Of a DNA stretch of 64,000 nt, positions 37,608 through 47,145 are shown piece after piece (within the stretch, counting starts at the first letter, position 1; each line of letters begins with the position of its first letter). Position numbers and translations under genes: made by a program. A model generated the notes under the pieces. The model saw only the letters and a program-made list of their open reading frames with translations. It was not told the origin of the DNA and made no database searches. This stretch comes from Candidatus Cloacimonadota bacterium (GTDB taxonomy: Bacteria > Muiribacteriota > UBA6191), in NCBI GenBank assembly GCA_023954715.1, contig JAGSHD010000015.1, positions 59,772 to 123,771 on the forward strand, read 5' to 3'.

Positions 37608-38405
37608 TTATTCTTCCTCATCATCTGAACCAAATGAGTTTCTGTCACCTGGAGGTAAAAATGATTTAAGTTTTTCTTCAACAATACGGGGGTTATCCCC
37701 TTGTTGGATTGATAAAATTCCTTCAATTGCAATTGTATATACCATAACTTCAATGGCCGCTTTTTGCTCTAAGTTTCCTTCCATAGGAATAGTAAAAAGA
37801 TTAGAAACCACAGCCCCATAAAACGTAGTAATCAACGCTACAGCCATAGATGGACCTAGGGTGGCCGGATCATCTAACTTAGCAAGCATGTTTACCAGTC
37901 CAACTAGTGTACCAATCATTCCAAATGCAGGGGCAAAGGTAGACATACATCCAATAAGATCTTTACCCTTTTTGTGACGAGCATCCATTTGCTCTACTTC
38001 TGATTCTAAGATATATCGAACCAAATCCCCTTCTGTTCCATCAATAACTAATTGAATTCCTTTTCTCACAAAGGGATTTTCAACCTTATCCATATCTTCT
38101 TCTAGAGATAATAGTCCTTCTTTACGAGCTTTTTCTGCAAAATCAATCAAAACTCGAATAATTGAAATGGCTTCTAAGTCTCCAATACGAAAAGCAACTT
38201 TAACTACTTTAGGTATTTGTTTTGCTTCTTCGAAAGTAAAGTTTACAAAAATAGTCGCAAAAGTCCCTCCAATTACAATTTCTAGTGAAGGGGGATCAAA
38301 AAAACCAAGTAACTTTAATGGCTCTAAAAAGTGATTTGAAATCGCAGAAGCAATAAAGAGAAATCCTAAGAAATATCCAAATGCGGTACCCGTATCAGTC
38401 TTCAT
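37608..38405 (-). CDS. motA: Flagellar motor stator protein MotA
   Basis: 265 residues with four hydrophobic segments. Hallmarks are FDPPSLEIVIGGTFATIFVNF, a cytoplasmic loop with charged residues, and FAPAFGMIGTLVGLVNMLAKLDDPATLGPSMAVALITTFYG, which includes the conserved prolines. MotA and MotB form the ion-driven stator. Its start overlaps the flbD stop by about 11 bases. It is the only MotA in the window, against two MotBs. Confidence 0.95.
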   Translation of the reverse strand: MKTDTGTAFGYFLGFLFIASAISNHFLEPLKLLGFFDPPSLEIVIGGTFATIFVNFTFEEAKQIPKVVKVAFRIGDLEAISIIRVLIDFAEKARKEGLLSLEEDMDKVENPFVRKGIQLVIDGTEGDLVRYILESEVEQMDARHKKGKDLIGCMSTFAPAFGMIGTLVGLVNMLAKLDDPATLGPSMAVALITTFYGAVVSNLFTIPMEGNLEQKAAIEVMVYTIAIEGILSIQQGDNPRIVEEKLKSFLPPGDRNSFGSDDEEE

Positions 38406-38622
38406 CTATTCTCCTAGCCACTGGATTAAATCTACTTTGAATCAACCTCTTATATTCAAGCACTTTCTCTATTACTTCTTCTATAGACTCTGCTACGAGG
38501 TATTTTTCACCGGTACTTAAAGAGATCATAGTATCCGGCGTAGACTCTACTATTTGAATAAATTCAGCATTCAAAAAATATCTATCTGTCTTCTTTTTAT
38601 TTAATTTGTGAACACAAATCAT
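38395..38622 (-). CDS. flbD: Flagellar protein FlbD
   Basis: The track begins at 38712, but the FlbD fold starts at the internal ATG 38622, which has GAGG five bases upstream. That gives 75 residues: ICVHKLNKKKTDRYFLNAEFIQIVESTPDTMISLSTGEKYLVAESIEEVIEKVLEYKR. This matches the small FlbD family found before motA in spirochaetes, Clostridia and deltaproteobacteria. Its role is not well defined; the position just before motA is conserved. Confidence 0.85.
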   Translation of the reverse strand: MICVHKLNKKKTDRYFLNAEFIQIVESTPDTMISLSTGEKYLVAESIEEVIEKVLEYKRLIQSRFNPVARRIDED

Positions 38623-38771
38623 CTCAACCTCAAAAAGAACCAAGTAATTGGTACATACAAAATTCGTCTCCATTGCAATAAACCTGTGAACTATCTCAAG
38701 ATTCTTTTGCAACGCAAGAATAAAACAACCCGTAAATTCAGGTGATTTTATTAATTTTTATGTTTATCGGC

Positions 38772-39083
38772 CTATTCGTCAGAACTTGAGACTGATTGAG
38801 AGTCTTTTAACTCTTGAATCATGGTTTTTAACTCATCAATATCACTTTTTGTAGCTAAATCAAGCTCACCGGCTAGACTGGAAAATTTTTCTTTGAGACT
38901 TTCTTCATAGTCTTTAAAAGTATTCAAAGCTCTATTGGACATTTCATCTACTAATAAGGCTCTTTGTTCATTTTGAGCATTTCCACTACGAATCATTTCA
39001 TCTACGAAATCTTCTGTAACTTCTTTTGCAAGCATTGCAGACCCCATACCAAAACCTAGTAAATCCTTAAATGTATTTTTCAT
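38772..39083 (-). CDS. Small phasin-like coiled-coil protein
   Basis: About 103 residues. The track start is further upstream; ATG 39083 has AAGG at the best distance, but nearby alternatives exist. An N-terminal Gly/Ala segment (LLGFGMGSAMLAKEVTEDFVDEMIRSG) is followed by a coiled coil ending in Ser and Glu. It resembles small phasin or PHA-granule-associated regulators found near deltaproteobacterial genes. It leads the flbD-motA run. Confidence 0.55.
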   Translation of the reverse strand: MKNTFKDLLGFGMGSAMLAKEVTEDFVDEMIRSGNAQNEQRALLVDEMSNRALNTFKDYEESLKEKFSSLAGELDLATKSDIDELKTMIQELKDSQSVSSSDE

Positions 39084-39319
39084 CCTCATCACCTTTTAAC
39101 CTAAATATAATTGTTTTCTGACTCTAAATTTAAAACGTTGCATAAGCAATAAACCCTTTTTATCTAAACTTTAGTCAAATAATAGGAGTTTTAATCAATA
39201 TTGACATAAATTAAGTCAGATACAAAAGCTTTAGCCCCCTAATTATATAACGATTGACTTTCTATTTCTATAGATGAGACTAGGAGAATATCAGAGGATA
39301 TTTTAAATGATATAGAAAA

Positions 39320-40366
39320 CTATGACGAGCTAGCTAATTTTTCAATCTCACTTACAAACTCATCTACATCATCTGTTGTGGTATCAAAGGAGCACATGAA
39401 ACGCACTGTATTATCTAACTCATCCCAAACATAATAAAAGAAGCCTAAATCCCATAGGATTTGATTCCAGGCTTTGGGTATATTTACAAAAACTGCGTTA
39501 GACTCTACTCTATACTTAATTGAAACACCTGAAATATCAGTAAGTTTTTGGGCTAAGTAATCTGCCATGTTATTAGAGTTAGTTGCGTTTTTAGTCCACA
39601 TGTCACTACTTAAAAAGTAATCAAATTGTGCCGCAATATATCGCATTTTAGAAAACAACTGTGACGACTGCTTACGGATATACTTTTTAAATCTAAAATC
39701 TGCGTGTTTTGCAAAAACAATCGCCTCTCCCATCATCAACCCATTTTTCGTCCCGCCAAAAGACAAAATATCAGCACCAGTTTTAACAAACATTTCATGA
39801 GCTGACATACCTGTTTTTACTAAGGCGTTACTAAACCTTGCTCCATCTATATGTAAAAACATATCATATTGTTTCGCAATATCAGATAAAGCTTTGATTT
39901 CATCAAAAGTATACACTGTACCCAACTCTGTAGCTTGAGTAATGGAAATCACCTTTGGTTGAACGTGGTGCTCAAAACCTATTGCATGAACCTCCCCCAA
40001 AATTTGCTGAGGAGTAATTTTTCCCTGATCATGAACCAAAGGAATCAGTTTTACGCCCGCTATTTTTTCTGGAGCTCCGCACTCATCTACATTGATATGG
40101 CTTAAGTTTGAGCACAATACACCATGAAAACTGTGACACATATTTTGTAAAGAAACAATATTTGCACCAGTGCCATTAAACACAAATTGTACATCCACCT
40201 TAGATTCAAAAAAGTCTTGAAATGTTTTTTTTGCTTTAGCTGAATAATCATCATCACCATAAGCAATCTGATGTCCAACATTTACACTTTTTATCGCCTC
40301 AAAAATTTCTGGGGAAACTCCAGAGTTATTGTCACTAGCAAATGTTTTTAGTCTGTTTTTTTTCAT
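39320..40366 (-). CDS. ltaE: Low-specificity L-threonine aldolase
   Basis: 348 residues, fold type I PLP enzyme of the beta-eliminating lyase family. It begins FASDNNSGVSPEIFEAI (aldolase family start) and contains HIDGARFSNALV (PLP-binding Asp) and SFGGTKNGLMMGEA with the Schiff-base Lys. It cleaves threonine or allo-threonine to glycine and acetaldehyde. The glycine formed could feed the gcvP-encoded cleavage enzyme further right. It lies 22 bases downstream of the metal exporter gene. Confidence 0.9.
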   Translation of the reverse strand: MKKNRLKTFASDNNSGVSPEIFEAIKSVNVGHQIAYGDDDYSAKAKKTFQDFFESKVDVQFVFNGTGANIVSLQNMCHSFHGVLCSNLSHINVDECGAPEKIAGVKLIPLVHDQGKITPQQILGEVHAIGFEHHVQPKVISITQATELGTVYTFDEIKALSDIAKQYDMFLHIDGARFSNALVKTGMSAHEMFVKTGADILSFGGTKNGLMMGEAIVFAKHADFRFKKYIRKQSSQLFSKMRYIAAQFDYFLSSDMWTKNATNSNNMADYLAQKLTDISGVSIKYRVESNAVFVNIPKAWNQILWDLGFFYYVWDELDNTVRFMCSFDTTTDDVDEFVSEIEKLASSS

Positions 40367-40388
40367 AAAAAGCCTTAGTTAAATAGAA

Positions 40389-41495
40389 TTAAACTTCATA
40401 CATGAGGTAAAAAATTCCTCCAAAAAACAACCCTACTAATAAATTTATTAATTTTACTTTTAAAAAGTCACTCCTAGAGTGGGCTAACAAAGGAATTAAA
40501 CCATGACCATCTTGCACAATAGAAGATGTTAAAATAATAGAAAAGCCTACTTTGTTTTCTAAGAATAAAGTTAAAAATATTAAATGTGGCCCTGACTCGG
40601 GAACCATACCCAACAATCCTGAGACAAACAATACTACCATAGGATGTTTAGTGATCAGCTCTTGAAGGTATTGCCATTCAAAGGTTAAGTGAATAATACT
40701 AAAAGCAGCTATAGTCCAAAGAAAGATTCTAGGCAGATGAGCTTTTACAATATGTTTTAAGAAGTGCTCTTGCAAAAAATGAGACGGGGACTCAATGATA
40801 ATGATTGAGCCAAAAACTAAAATTAAACCCAAAAAAACTTTTGCAAAGACACTGCTTTCGTGCCCTAATACACCTTCAATTTGTAGATAACAAAATGCAA
40901 TCAAAACAGCCAAAAGAGAGAAACGTAAGAAAAACTCCTTGCTCCAATCCGTTTTAATGCGAGATTTATCAAAAAACTTCCATGATTCTTCGCCATGATG
41001 TAACTCTAAATGACAGGGGTCTGAGTTTTGATCGCTCCCTAGAAGTAAATCAGTTAGCCATCCCACAAAAATTGATAAGAAAAAAAGCCCTAGTGTCATT
41101 TGAAAGGCTAACTCTGGAGCCCTAGCAAAAAACACATAAGCCTCATCTCCACTAGTTACAATCGCTGTAGTGACCAATGCTCCTAGTCCAATAAGACCAT
41201 GACTATAAAAAGTTACAACTATAAAAGTCCCAAAGCATCCTGGAGTAGCTCCTAGTAAAGCACATAAAATATATTGCTTCCATTTAGAGCCTTTAAACAC
41301 CCCTTCTAAATGACCTTTTGAGCGAACATGAAGATACTCTACTAATAGCATCATGAACAAAACCATTAAAGCGATAATAATGGAGTGCTCTAATATCTCT
41401 AATGCAGGTGAAAATATCTGATTAGATGCTTCAGAAGTATGCTGTAGATGATTATGGGCATCATGTAAATGATTGTGGTGATGTAGATCGTTCAT
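40389..41495 (-). CDS. ArsP_2-type 10-TM metal exporter
   Basis: 368 residues with about ten hydrophobic segments and a His-rich N-terminus (MNDLHHHNHLHDAHNHLQH), suggesting metal binding. LLGATPGCFGTFIVVTFYSHG and GLLGMVPESGPHLIFLTLF are paired inverted half-motifs typical of the putative 10TM heavy-metal exporter family (Pfam ArsP_2). Substrate unknown; Mn, As or another metal is possible. Confidence 0.75.
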   Translation of the reverse strand: MNDLHHHNHLHDAHNHLQHTSEASNQIFSPALEILEHSIIIALMVLFMMLLVEYLHVRSKGHLEGVFKGSKWKQYILCALLGATPGCFGTFIVVTFYSHGLIGLGALVTTAIVTSGDEAYVFFARAPELAFQMTLGLFFLSIFVGWLTDLLLGSDQNSDPCHLELHHGEESWKFFDKSRIKTDWSKEFFLRFSLLAVLIAFCYLQIEGVLGHESSVFAKVFLGLILVFGSIIIIESPSHFLQEHFLKHIVKAHLPRIFLWTIAAFSIIHLTFEWQYLQELITKHPMVVLFVSGLLGMVPESGPHLIFLTLFLENKVGFSIILTSSIVQDGHGLIPLLAHSRSDFLKVKLINLLVGLFFGGIFYLMYEV

Positions 41496-41822
41496 GTTTA
41501 TAAATTGATAAAAGAGATTAAAGTCGAAATATACCTAATGCTACTTCATTTGTCCCTTTTCGGTTCATATCAAAACGAACAGCTTTATAATATTTAAATT
41601 CATAACCCCCGTGACAGCAAAAGAAGGACAAGCTGATCTATTTCTGAATTGCTCAAATAATACAATTTAAACTACTATTTGAGTATTCACACTTCTAAAT
41701 CTGTTTCATAAGTCTAAGCTAATACCGTCTATTTGCACTTGCTTTTTGCAGTACTAGCAAAAACTCACTAAAATCAAGTTAAAAATCCTCTGAAAATACC
41801 TATAATAAATGGTCTTGCACAC

Positions 41823-41852
41823 TTGACATTACTTATTTTTCACTGTTACAAT
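41823..41852 (+). promoter_or_regulatory. Consensus-like sigma-70 promoter
   Basis: TTGACA, 18 bases, TACAAT. It is the clearest housekeeping promoter in the window. The expected start at about 41859 leads into no ORF but into the small RNA candidate. Confidence 0.7.
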
Positions 41853-41858
41853 GTAAAT

Positions 41859-41945
41859 GGATAGTTAATTCTACTCCACATAGTTGATCGTGATTTCTGG
41901 GTTCCCCCACCCCCCCATACCCAATGTCACGATCAACTTTTTTTT
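41859..41945 (+). ncRNA. Candidate small RNA with C-rich loop
   Basis: From the predicted start, about 22 unpaired bases lead to a perfect 12-bp stem AGTTGATCGTGA / TCACGATCAACT, an inner stem TGGGT / ACCCA and an apical loop TCCCCCACCCCCCCAT, then eight Ts. The stem and T run form the terminator. Promoter, short length, absence of an ORF and terminator together support a stand-alone sRNA of about 87 bases. The loop is complementary to G-rich sequence such as Shine-Dalgarno regions. Confidence 0.7.
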
Positions 41946-41981
41946 ATGTCTAAGTGTTTTACTCCCTTATATTTTTTGTTA

Positions 41982-42223
41982 AGATATTTGTAACTATTCA
42001 GCTATAATTTTTCAATTTATTCACAAAGGTTGATTACAAATAGGTTTTTGATCATTGTTATATTTTGCATTTACAGCTTTTGAAGTGTAGTGAACTACTC
42101 GAAAAAAGCTTTAGATACAAAAGATGATTATGAGCTAAACCGCATCATTAAAGAAAAAAATGCGAAAAAATTGTATGCTCTTCGCCTTTTATCGAAGAGA
42201 TAACCTGAATAATTACAGATATT
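41982..42223. mobile_element. MITE-like repeat upstream of the YdeP-type gene
   Basis: About 242 bases. The left end AGATATTTGTAACTATTCAG mirrors the right end CTGAATAATTACAGATATTT. The internal sequence matches the copy in the fliF-fliH gap. It lies between the sRNA terminator and the YdeP-type gene. The remaining part of this 800-base gap (41496-41820) shows no gene, only a 7-bp TTTTTGC/GCAAAAA hairpin at 41743. Confidence 0.7.
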
Positions 42224-42302
42224 TTTAATATAACAAATACGCTCTTACAATCATTCAACCATAGCAACGATATTTCAAGATCTAATTCTTAGGAGAGTTT
42301 CA

Positions 42303-44624
42303 TTGAAAGCTTCAACAAATAAAGACTCATCAAACAAAGATATTTTAGCCGTTGCCAAAGAAGAGCCATCCACATTAAAAACGAAACCTAGATGCACAAC
42401 AGCAGGAGGACTACCTGCTATCTTTTCAACCTTTAAGCAAATTAGGGCCGAAACAGGAGTCATTAAAGGAATTCAACTCTTGTTAAAAGCAAACCAAAGC
42501 TGTGGTTTTGACTGCCCTGGTTGCGCCTGGCCTGATCCAAAACATGATGATAAGGCTATAACAGAGTTTTGTGAAAATGGAGTCAAAGCTATTGCTGAAG
42601 AAGCAAGTTTCAAACGAGTTAACAAAGACTTTTTCAAACACTACTCTGTCGCAGAATTGAGCCACAAGTCAGATATTTGGTTAAGTAAACAAGGCCGCTT
42701 GACTGAACCAATGATATTAAAAGAAGGCTCTACCCACTATGAACCTATCTCCTGGGATGAAGCCTATAATTTGATAGCAAAGAAATTAAACTCCTTAAAT
42801 AATCCCGATGAAGCTATCTTTTATACTTCAGGAAGAGCCAGTAATGAAGCTGCATTTTTATACCAATTATTTGTAAGAGAATTTGGAACCAATAATCTAC
42901 CCGATTGCTCTAACTTGTGCCACGAATCTAGTGGTCAAGCTCTCATGGAAACAATTGGAATAGGAAAAGGCACAGTAACTCTAGAAGATTTCCCAAAAGC
43001 AGATCTTATAATTGTGTTTGGACAAAACCCTGCTACAAATCACCCTAGAATGCTCTCATCCTTAGAAGAAGCAAAACTCAATGGTACAAAAATTGTCAGT
43101 GTTAACCCATTGAATGAAGCTGGGTTAGACCGTTTCAAACACCCTCAGAATGTGCTTGGACTCTTTGGAAAGGGACAAAAAATAGCTAACTTAAAACTAA
43201 ATATTAAAATCAATGGAGATGCTGCTTTAATCAAAGGTACAATCAAGCTCATGCTAGATCAGGAGAAAATAGCCCCTGGCACTATTTTTAATCTAGAGTT
43301 TATAAAAAAATATACCCAAGGATTTGATGAATTTATCAGTCTAATAGAAAAAACCACGTGGGAGGATATCCTTAGTCAAACAGGTCTACAAATGCAACAA
43401 ATCGAAGAGTTTGCTAAACTCTGTATAAACTCAAACGCATCGATTGCCTGTTGGGCTATGGGTTTAACCCAGCATGAAAATGGGGTAGCGGCCATTCAAG
43501 AAATAGTCAATTTGTTGCTTCTTGGAGGACATTTGGGGCGAGAGGGCGCTGGTGTATGTCCTGTACGTGGTCACTCTAATGTACAGGGTGATCGAACCAT
43601 GGGAATTTGGGAAAAGCCCAGAGAGCAGTTTTTACAAAAGTTAGAACAAGAGTTCCAACTAAGCTTCAATCGAAAAAATGGATACAATGCAGTAGAAGCA
43701 ATTCAAGCCATGTTAGATAAAAAATCAAAGGTCTTTATAGCTTTAGGAGGCAACTTTTTATCTGCTGCTCCAGATACTCTAGCTACTGCACAAGCATTCA
43801 ACAATTGTAATTTAACTGTACAAATTTCTACAAAGCTCAACCGATCCCATTTAATTACTGGAAAAACTGGCCTCCTTCTTCCCTGTTTAGGCAGAACAGA
43901 TTTAGATCTTCAAAAAAATGTGAAACAATTTGTTACCGTAGAAAACTCAATGGGAATCGTACATCGATCTGCTGGTAACTTTACTCCACCTTCACAGCAC
44001 TTAAAAAGTGAAGTGGAGATTGTGAGTAAAATTGCCCAAGCCACTAAGAAAAATTCACCGATTCAATGGCAATGGCTTAGTGAAGACTACCACAGAATTA
44101 GAGACTCAATTTCACGAGTAATACCAGGTTTTGAAAACTATAATGAACGAGTGTATGACAAAGATGGCTTTGATCTCCCAAACCCACCTAAAGATAACCT
44201 TACTTTTACTACACCATCCAAAAAGGCCTGTTTCACCGCACATGATCTTCCTAAACTTAAAATAGAAAAAGATCAATTTATCATGATGACTATACGTACC
44301 CACGATCAGTTCAATACTACAATATATGGTATGGATGATAGATACAGAGGTATATTTAATGATCGAAGAGTAATCTTAGTTAATCCTGAAGATTTAAAAA
44401 ACTTAGGTTTAAAAAATAAAGATATCGTAGATATTACGAGCCATCACAAAGGTAAAACAAGAGAAGTAAAAAGGTTCACAGCAATTTTATACGATATACC
44501 AAAAGGTTGCGTTGCTACTTACTTCCCTGAAGCCAATCCATTGGTACCTTTAGATCAATATGCAAAAGGTAGTATGACCCCCTGTTATAAGTCTGTAATT
44601 GTTAGCTTTAAAGCTACTAGCTAG
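42303..44624 (+). CDS. FdhF/YdeP-family molybdopterin oxidoreductase
   Basis: 773 residues. The N-terminal region has the family signature CGFDCPGCAWPDPKH. Moco-binding motifs include EPISWDEAYNLIAKKL, YTSGRASNEAAFLYQLFVREFGTNNLPDCSNLCHESSG and VRGHSNVQGDRTMGIWEKP, with a C-terminal molydop-binding domain (IMMTIRTHDQFNTTIYGMDDRYRG). These match YdeP-like formate dehydrogenase H homologues of uncertain substrate. The start is TTG, with AGGAG eight bases upstream. No electron-transfer subunit is adjacent. Confidence 0.88.
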   Translation: MKASTNKDSSNKDILAVAKEEPSTLKTKPRCTTAGGLPAIFSTFKQIRAETGVIKGIQLLLKANQSCGFDCPGCAWPDPKHDDKAITEFCENGVKAIAEEASFKRVNKDFFKHYSVAELSHKSDIWLSKQGRLTEPMILKEGSTHYEPISWDEAYNLIAKKLNSLNNPDEAIFYTSGRASNEAAFLYQLFVREFGTNNLPDCSNLCHESSGQALMETIGIGKGTVTLEDFPKADLIIVFGQNPATNHPRMLSSLEEAKLNGTKIVSVNPLNEAGLDRFKHPQNVLGLFGKGQKIANLKLNIKINGDAALIKGTIKLMLDQEKIAPGTIFNLEFIKKYTQGFDEFISLIEKTTWEDILSQTGLQMQQIEEFAKLCINSNASIACWAMGLTQHENGVAAIQEIVNLLLLGGHLGREGAGVCPVRGHSNVQGDRTMGIWEKPREQFLQKLEQEFQLSFNRKNGYNAVEAIQAMLDKKSKVFIALGGNFLSAAPDTLATAQAFNNCNLTVQISTKLNRSHLITGKTGLLLPCLGRTDLDLQKNVKQFVTVENSMGIVHRSAGNFTPPSQHLKSEVEIVSKIAQATKKNSPIQWQWLSEDYHRIRDSISRVIPGFENYNERVYDKDGFDLPNPPKDNLTFTTPSKKACFTAHDLPKLKIEKDQFIMMTIRTHDQFNTTIYGMDDRYRGIFNDRRVILVNPEDLKNLGLKNKDIVDITSHHKGKTREVKRFTAILYDIPKGCVATYFPEANPLVPLDQYAKGSMTPCYKSVIVSFKATS

Positions 44625-44650
44625 CATCAAAGCTAACAAAGCTTTTCACT
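44601..44650 (+). terminator. Hairpin across the YdeP-type gene stop
   Basis: GTTAGCTTT (44601) pairs with AAAGCTAAC (44629-44637) around the stop codon, followed by AAAGCTTTTC. The T tract is poor, so termination is possible but unproved. Confidence 0.35.
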
Positions 44651-44817
44651 TATTTTCAAAAAGTTAGTAGCATTGACTGACCTGTGACTAAATTATAGAA
44701 CCATTTTTAACCTCCAGATTAGATCACAACTTGTATATATTAAAAATTAAGATAACATTCGCTATCAAAATCTATTGATGTTTAATAGACTATTTTTTAA
44801 TAACTGGAGACTTTACA

Positions 44818-46008
44818 ATGAATTTAAACATGAGTAAAATAATTATTTACACCCTATTAAGCACTCTGTTGATCACACAATCAGAATGTAAAAAACACAG
44901 CTATAACACCTATGAAACAATGAAAAAAGCTTCTTTCCAACGAAGTTCGTCTTTCAAAAATAATCAAGGAAAACTTCTATTTTTTGGAATGAAAGAATGG
45001 TTTACCAACGGTCAAGATCAAATTTTTCTGTATATCAAAGATGATAATAATTGGACGAAAATCAAAACTTTTGATCGATTTGATCTCATCAAAAATGGAG
45101 AAAGACTTCCAGAAGGACCAGAAGATGGGGGTGGAACAACAATAAGGAAACGACCGGCTATATTAAGCACTTACTTCGAACTATTTGATTACCCAGCTGG
45201 TACCTACACTTTTGGTCTAACATATAGAGACAAAGGTGTTGTGAACGAAAAGTTCTTAAGCGACTTCTATGTAGTTTTCGAAGACTTTGAAGTCAAGTCT
45301 GGAAAGATCAATTTAATAAGTAAAATGTGGAATGAAGCACATACTATTAAAAACTGGCTGCCAAATAGTAACGACTATTTAAAAGTTTTTCACACATACT
45401 TTCATAAGCTACTTCCACACATAGCAAATCCTCTTCCTGTAGAGAGCCCAGAACACTCGATCAAAATTAGTTTTGACATGGATTACAAAGAGAAAAGTAT
45501 TTTAGCTGTACCCAGAGTCTATCTAACAAGTGTTCAACTGATTGAAGATGGCAATAAAGAAATAAATGGTCAAGTAGTCTATTCTAGGATTTCAACTCAT
45601 GGTTCAAATAACCCATTCATTGGTAGGTTTGTTAAGAAATTTACTCATATATATTATGACACCTATTTTAATAAAAGCTCGCTGCTCTCGAATAAGTGCT
45701 ATGACCTAAAAATCAAAGGTTATATGATGTGGGATAAAGACGGTCGAAGAGACGAAGAAAAAGAAAAAACTTATTTTGACAATGATGGAGAGTTTACTTA
45801 CAAAAAAGCCTACTGTACGAATGCCACTAAAACAAATGATATCACCTTAAAGATTAATCGAACCAAGCATCAAACCTGGGAGCTGACTGGCTCAAAGAAA
45901 AGTAAAAAAAAGAGAGTAATAAAAAAGAAAAAAGTATCGAAACCAATAACAAAAAAGAAATCTACTTATGACCCTAATTGGTGGAGAAAACTAAAAAAAG
46001 ACAAATAA
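44818..46008 (+). CDS. Hypothetical exported protein with basic tail
   Basis: 396 residues. A hydrophobic N-terminal segment (IIIYTLLSTLLITQSEC) looks like a signal sequence; a Cys follows but the lipobox is not canonical. The body is mixed beta with aromatic residues and no domain I recognise. The last 50 residues are very Lys-rich (KSKKKRVIKKKKVSKPITKKK), which could bind nucleic acid or polyanions. It has its own TGGAGA ribosome site and a terminator. Confidence 0.6.
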   Translation: MNLNMSKIIIYTLLSTLLITQSECKKHSYNTYETMKKASFQRSSSFKNNQGKLLFFGMKEWFTNGQDQIFLYIKDDNNWTKIKTFDRFDLIKNGERLPEGPEDGGGTTIRKRPAILSTYFELFDYPAGTYTFGLTYRDKGVVNEKFLSDFYVVFEDFEVKSGKINLISKMWNEAHTIKNWLPNSNDYLKVFHTYFHKLLPHIANPLPVESPEHSIKISFDMDYKEKSILAVPRVYLTSVQLIEDGNKEINGQVVYSRISTHGSNNPFIGRFVKKFTHIYYDTYFNKSSLLSNKCYDLKIKGYMMWDKDGRRDEEKEKTYFDNDGEFTYKKAYCTNATKTNDITLKINRTKHQTWELTGSKKSKKKRVIKKKKVSKPITKKKSTYDPNWWRKLKKDK

Positions 46009-46040
46009 GTCAGTTTAGATTTACATCTTATAACATTAAC

Positions 46041-46076
46041 TCCCCACTGATATACATTGGTGGGGAATTTTTTGCT
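46041..46076 (+). terminator. Intrinsic terminator
   Basis: TCCCCAC ... GTGGGGA encloses an 11-base loop and is followed by ATTTTTT. It ends the preceding plus-strand gene and lies immediately before the stop of the small minus-strand gene. Confidence 0.88.
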
Positions 46077-46079
46077 TCA

Positions 46080-46256
46080 TCAAGCCTTAAAATCAAAATT
46101 ATGACCTAAGTGATCACTTTTTACAGAAGCAGAAGCTTCTTTGACAGCTGATGCTTTTTGTTCTTGAGTTTTAAGGTCGTCGCCTATATTGGTTTTAGCT
46201 ACTTTTGGTGAGTTTAGATTTGATTGAACTTTTGGTGTATTTGAGTGTACATGCAT
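46080..46256 (-). CDS. Small hypothetical protein
   Basis: 58 residues from the ATG at 46256, which has a perfect GGAGG five bases upstream; the track start four codons earlier has none. The protein is polar, Ser/Lys/Ala-rich and probably disordered (VHSNTPKVQSNLNSPKVAK). The strong ribosome site is the main evidence that it is translated. No function can be given. Confidence 0.5.
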   Translation of the reverse strand: MHVHSNTPKVQSNLNSPKVAKTNIGDDLKTQEQKASAVKEASASVKSDHLGHNFDFKA

Positions 46257-46328
46257 GATTACCTCCATGCAATATTTATGTTTATATGGAAGTTAGTCTG
46301 CATCTGCTCTATATCCTTACAAATATTT

Positions 46329-47144
46329 TTACTTTAACCGTCCACTAATTTTTGGGCGATATTTAGTCTCCAAGTGTTCACCTAAAACTTGAAAGCAAAA
46401 TACAGTTAGTGCAATTGCAGTAGCCGGATATAAAGACACTAAAAAGTTTGCTCCAATAAACTGCTTACCACCATAAACCATTGCTCCCCATGACAGAGCA
46501 TCTTCTCCCCCACCTAACCCTAAAAAGTTTAAAGTAGACTCTGCTAAAATCATCATTCCTGTTCTTAGGCTAAATAAAATAATCAAAGGAGAGATTACGT
46601 TTGGCAATATATGCTTGAAGAATATTCTAAAGTCAGACGCCCCCAAAGAATAGGCTACTAATACAAAGTCTCTATTTTTTATTTCTAACAAGTAAGCCCG
46701 TATCAGCCTACCATTTGCAGCCCATCCAGACAGTACTAACGCAGTAACGATGGTTAAAAATCCACCGTCACTCCTTGCTGAAATCAATATAGCAAGTAAC
46801 AAGGGAGGAAAAATTTGAAAGGTATCTACAATTTGTAAATATACATTATTAATAAAGTCTCCTCGAAACAAGACATATCCAGACAGCAGTAAAGGTATTA
46901 GCAAAGTTAAAAAACTCACTAACATACCAGAGAGGATAGTATACCGAGTTGCAAATATTAATCGAGACCAAATATCGCGACCTAACCAGTCACAACCTAA
47001 AATATGTTCACTATTTGCCTCTAGAAGGATTAAATCCAAGTTTTGAAGTGATGGGTCCTGTGCAGTAAACAAATTAGGAGCTATTGCAACTAATATCAAT
47101 AGAATCAAAAAGAAAAAACTAAATATAAATAAAAACTTTTTCAT
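46329..47144 (-). CDS. Peptide-type ABC transporter permease (OppC/DppC family)
   Basis: 271 residues, about six membrane helices. The N-terminal LGCDWLGRDIWSRLIFATRYTI and the EAA loop VAYSLGASDFRIFFKHILPNVISPLIILFSL are typical of DppC/OppC permeases. It follows the OppB-like gene by one base. No ATPase or substrate-binding protein is encoded next to it. Confidence 0.88.
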   Translation of the reverse strand: MKKFLFIFSFFFLILLILVAIAPNLFTAQDPSLQNLDLILLEANSEHILGCDWLGRDIWSRLIFATRYTILSGMLVSFLTLLIPLLLSGYVLFRGDFINNVYLQIVDTFQIFPPLLLAILISARSDGGFLTIVTALVLSGWAANGRLIRAYLLEIKNRDFVLVAYSLGASDFRIFFKHILPNVISPLIILFSLRTGMMILAESTLNFLGLGGGEDALSWGAMVYGGKQFIGANFLVSLYPATAIALTVFCFQVLGEHLETKYRPKISGRLK

Positions 47145-47145
47145 T

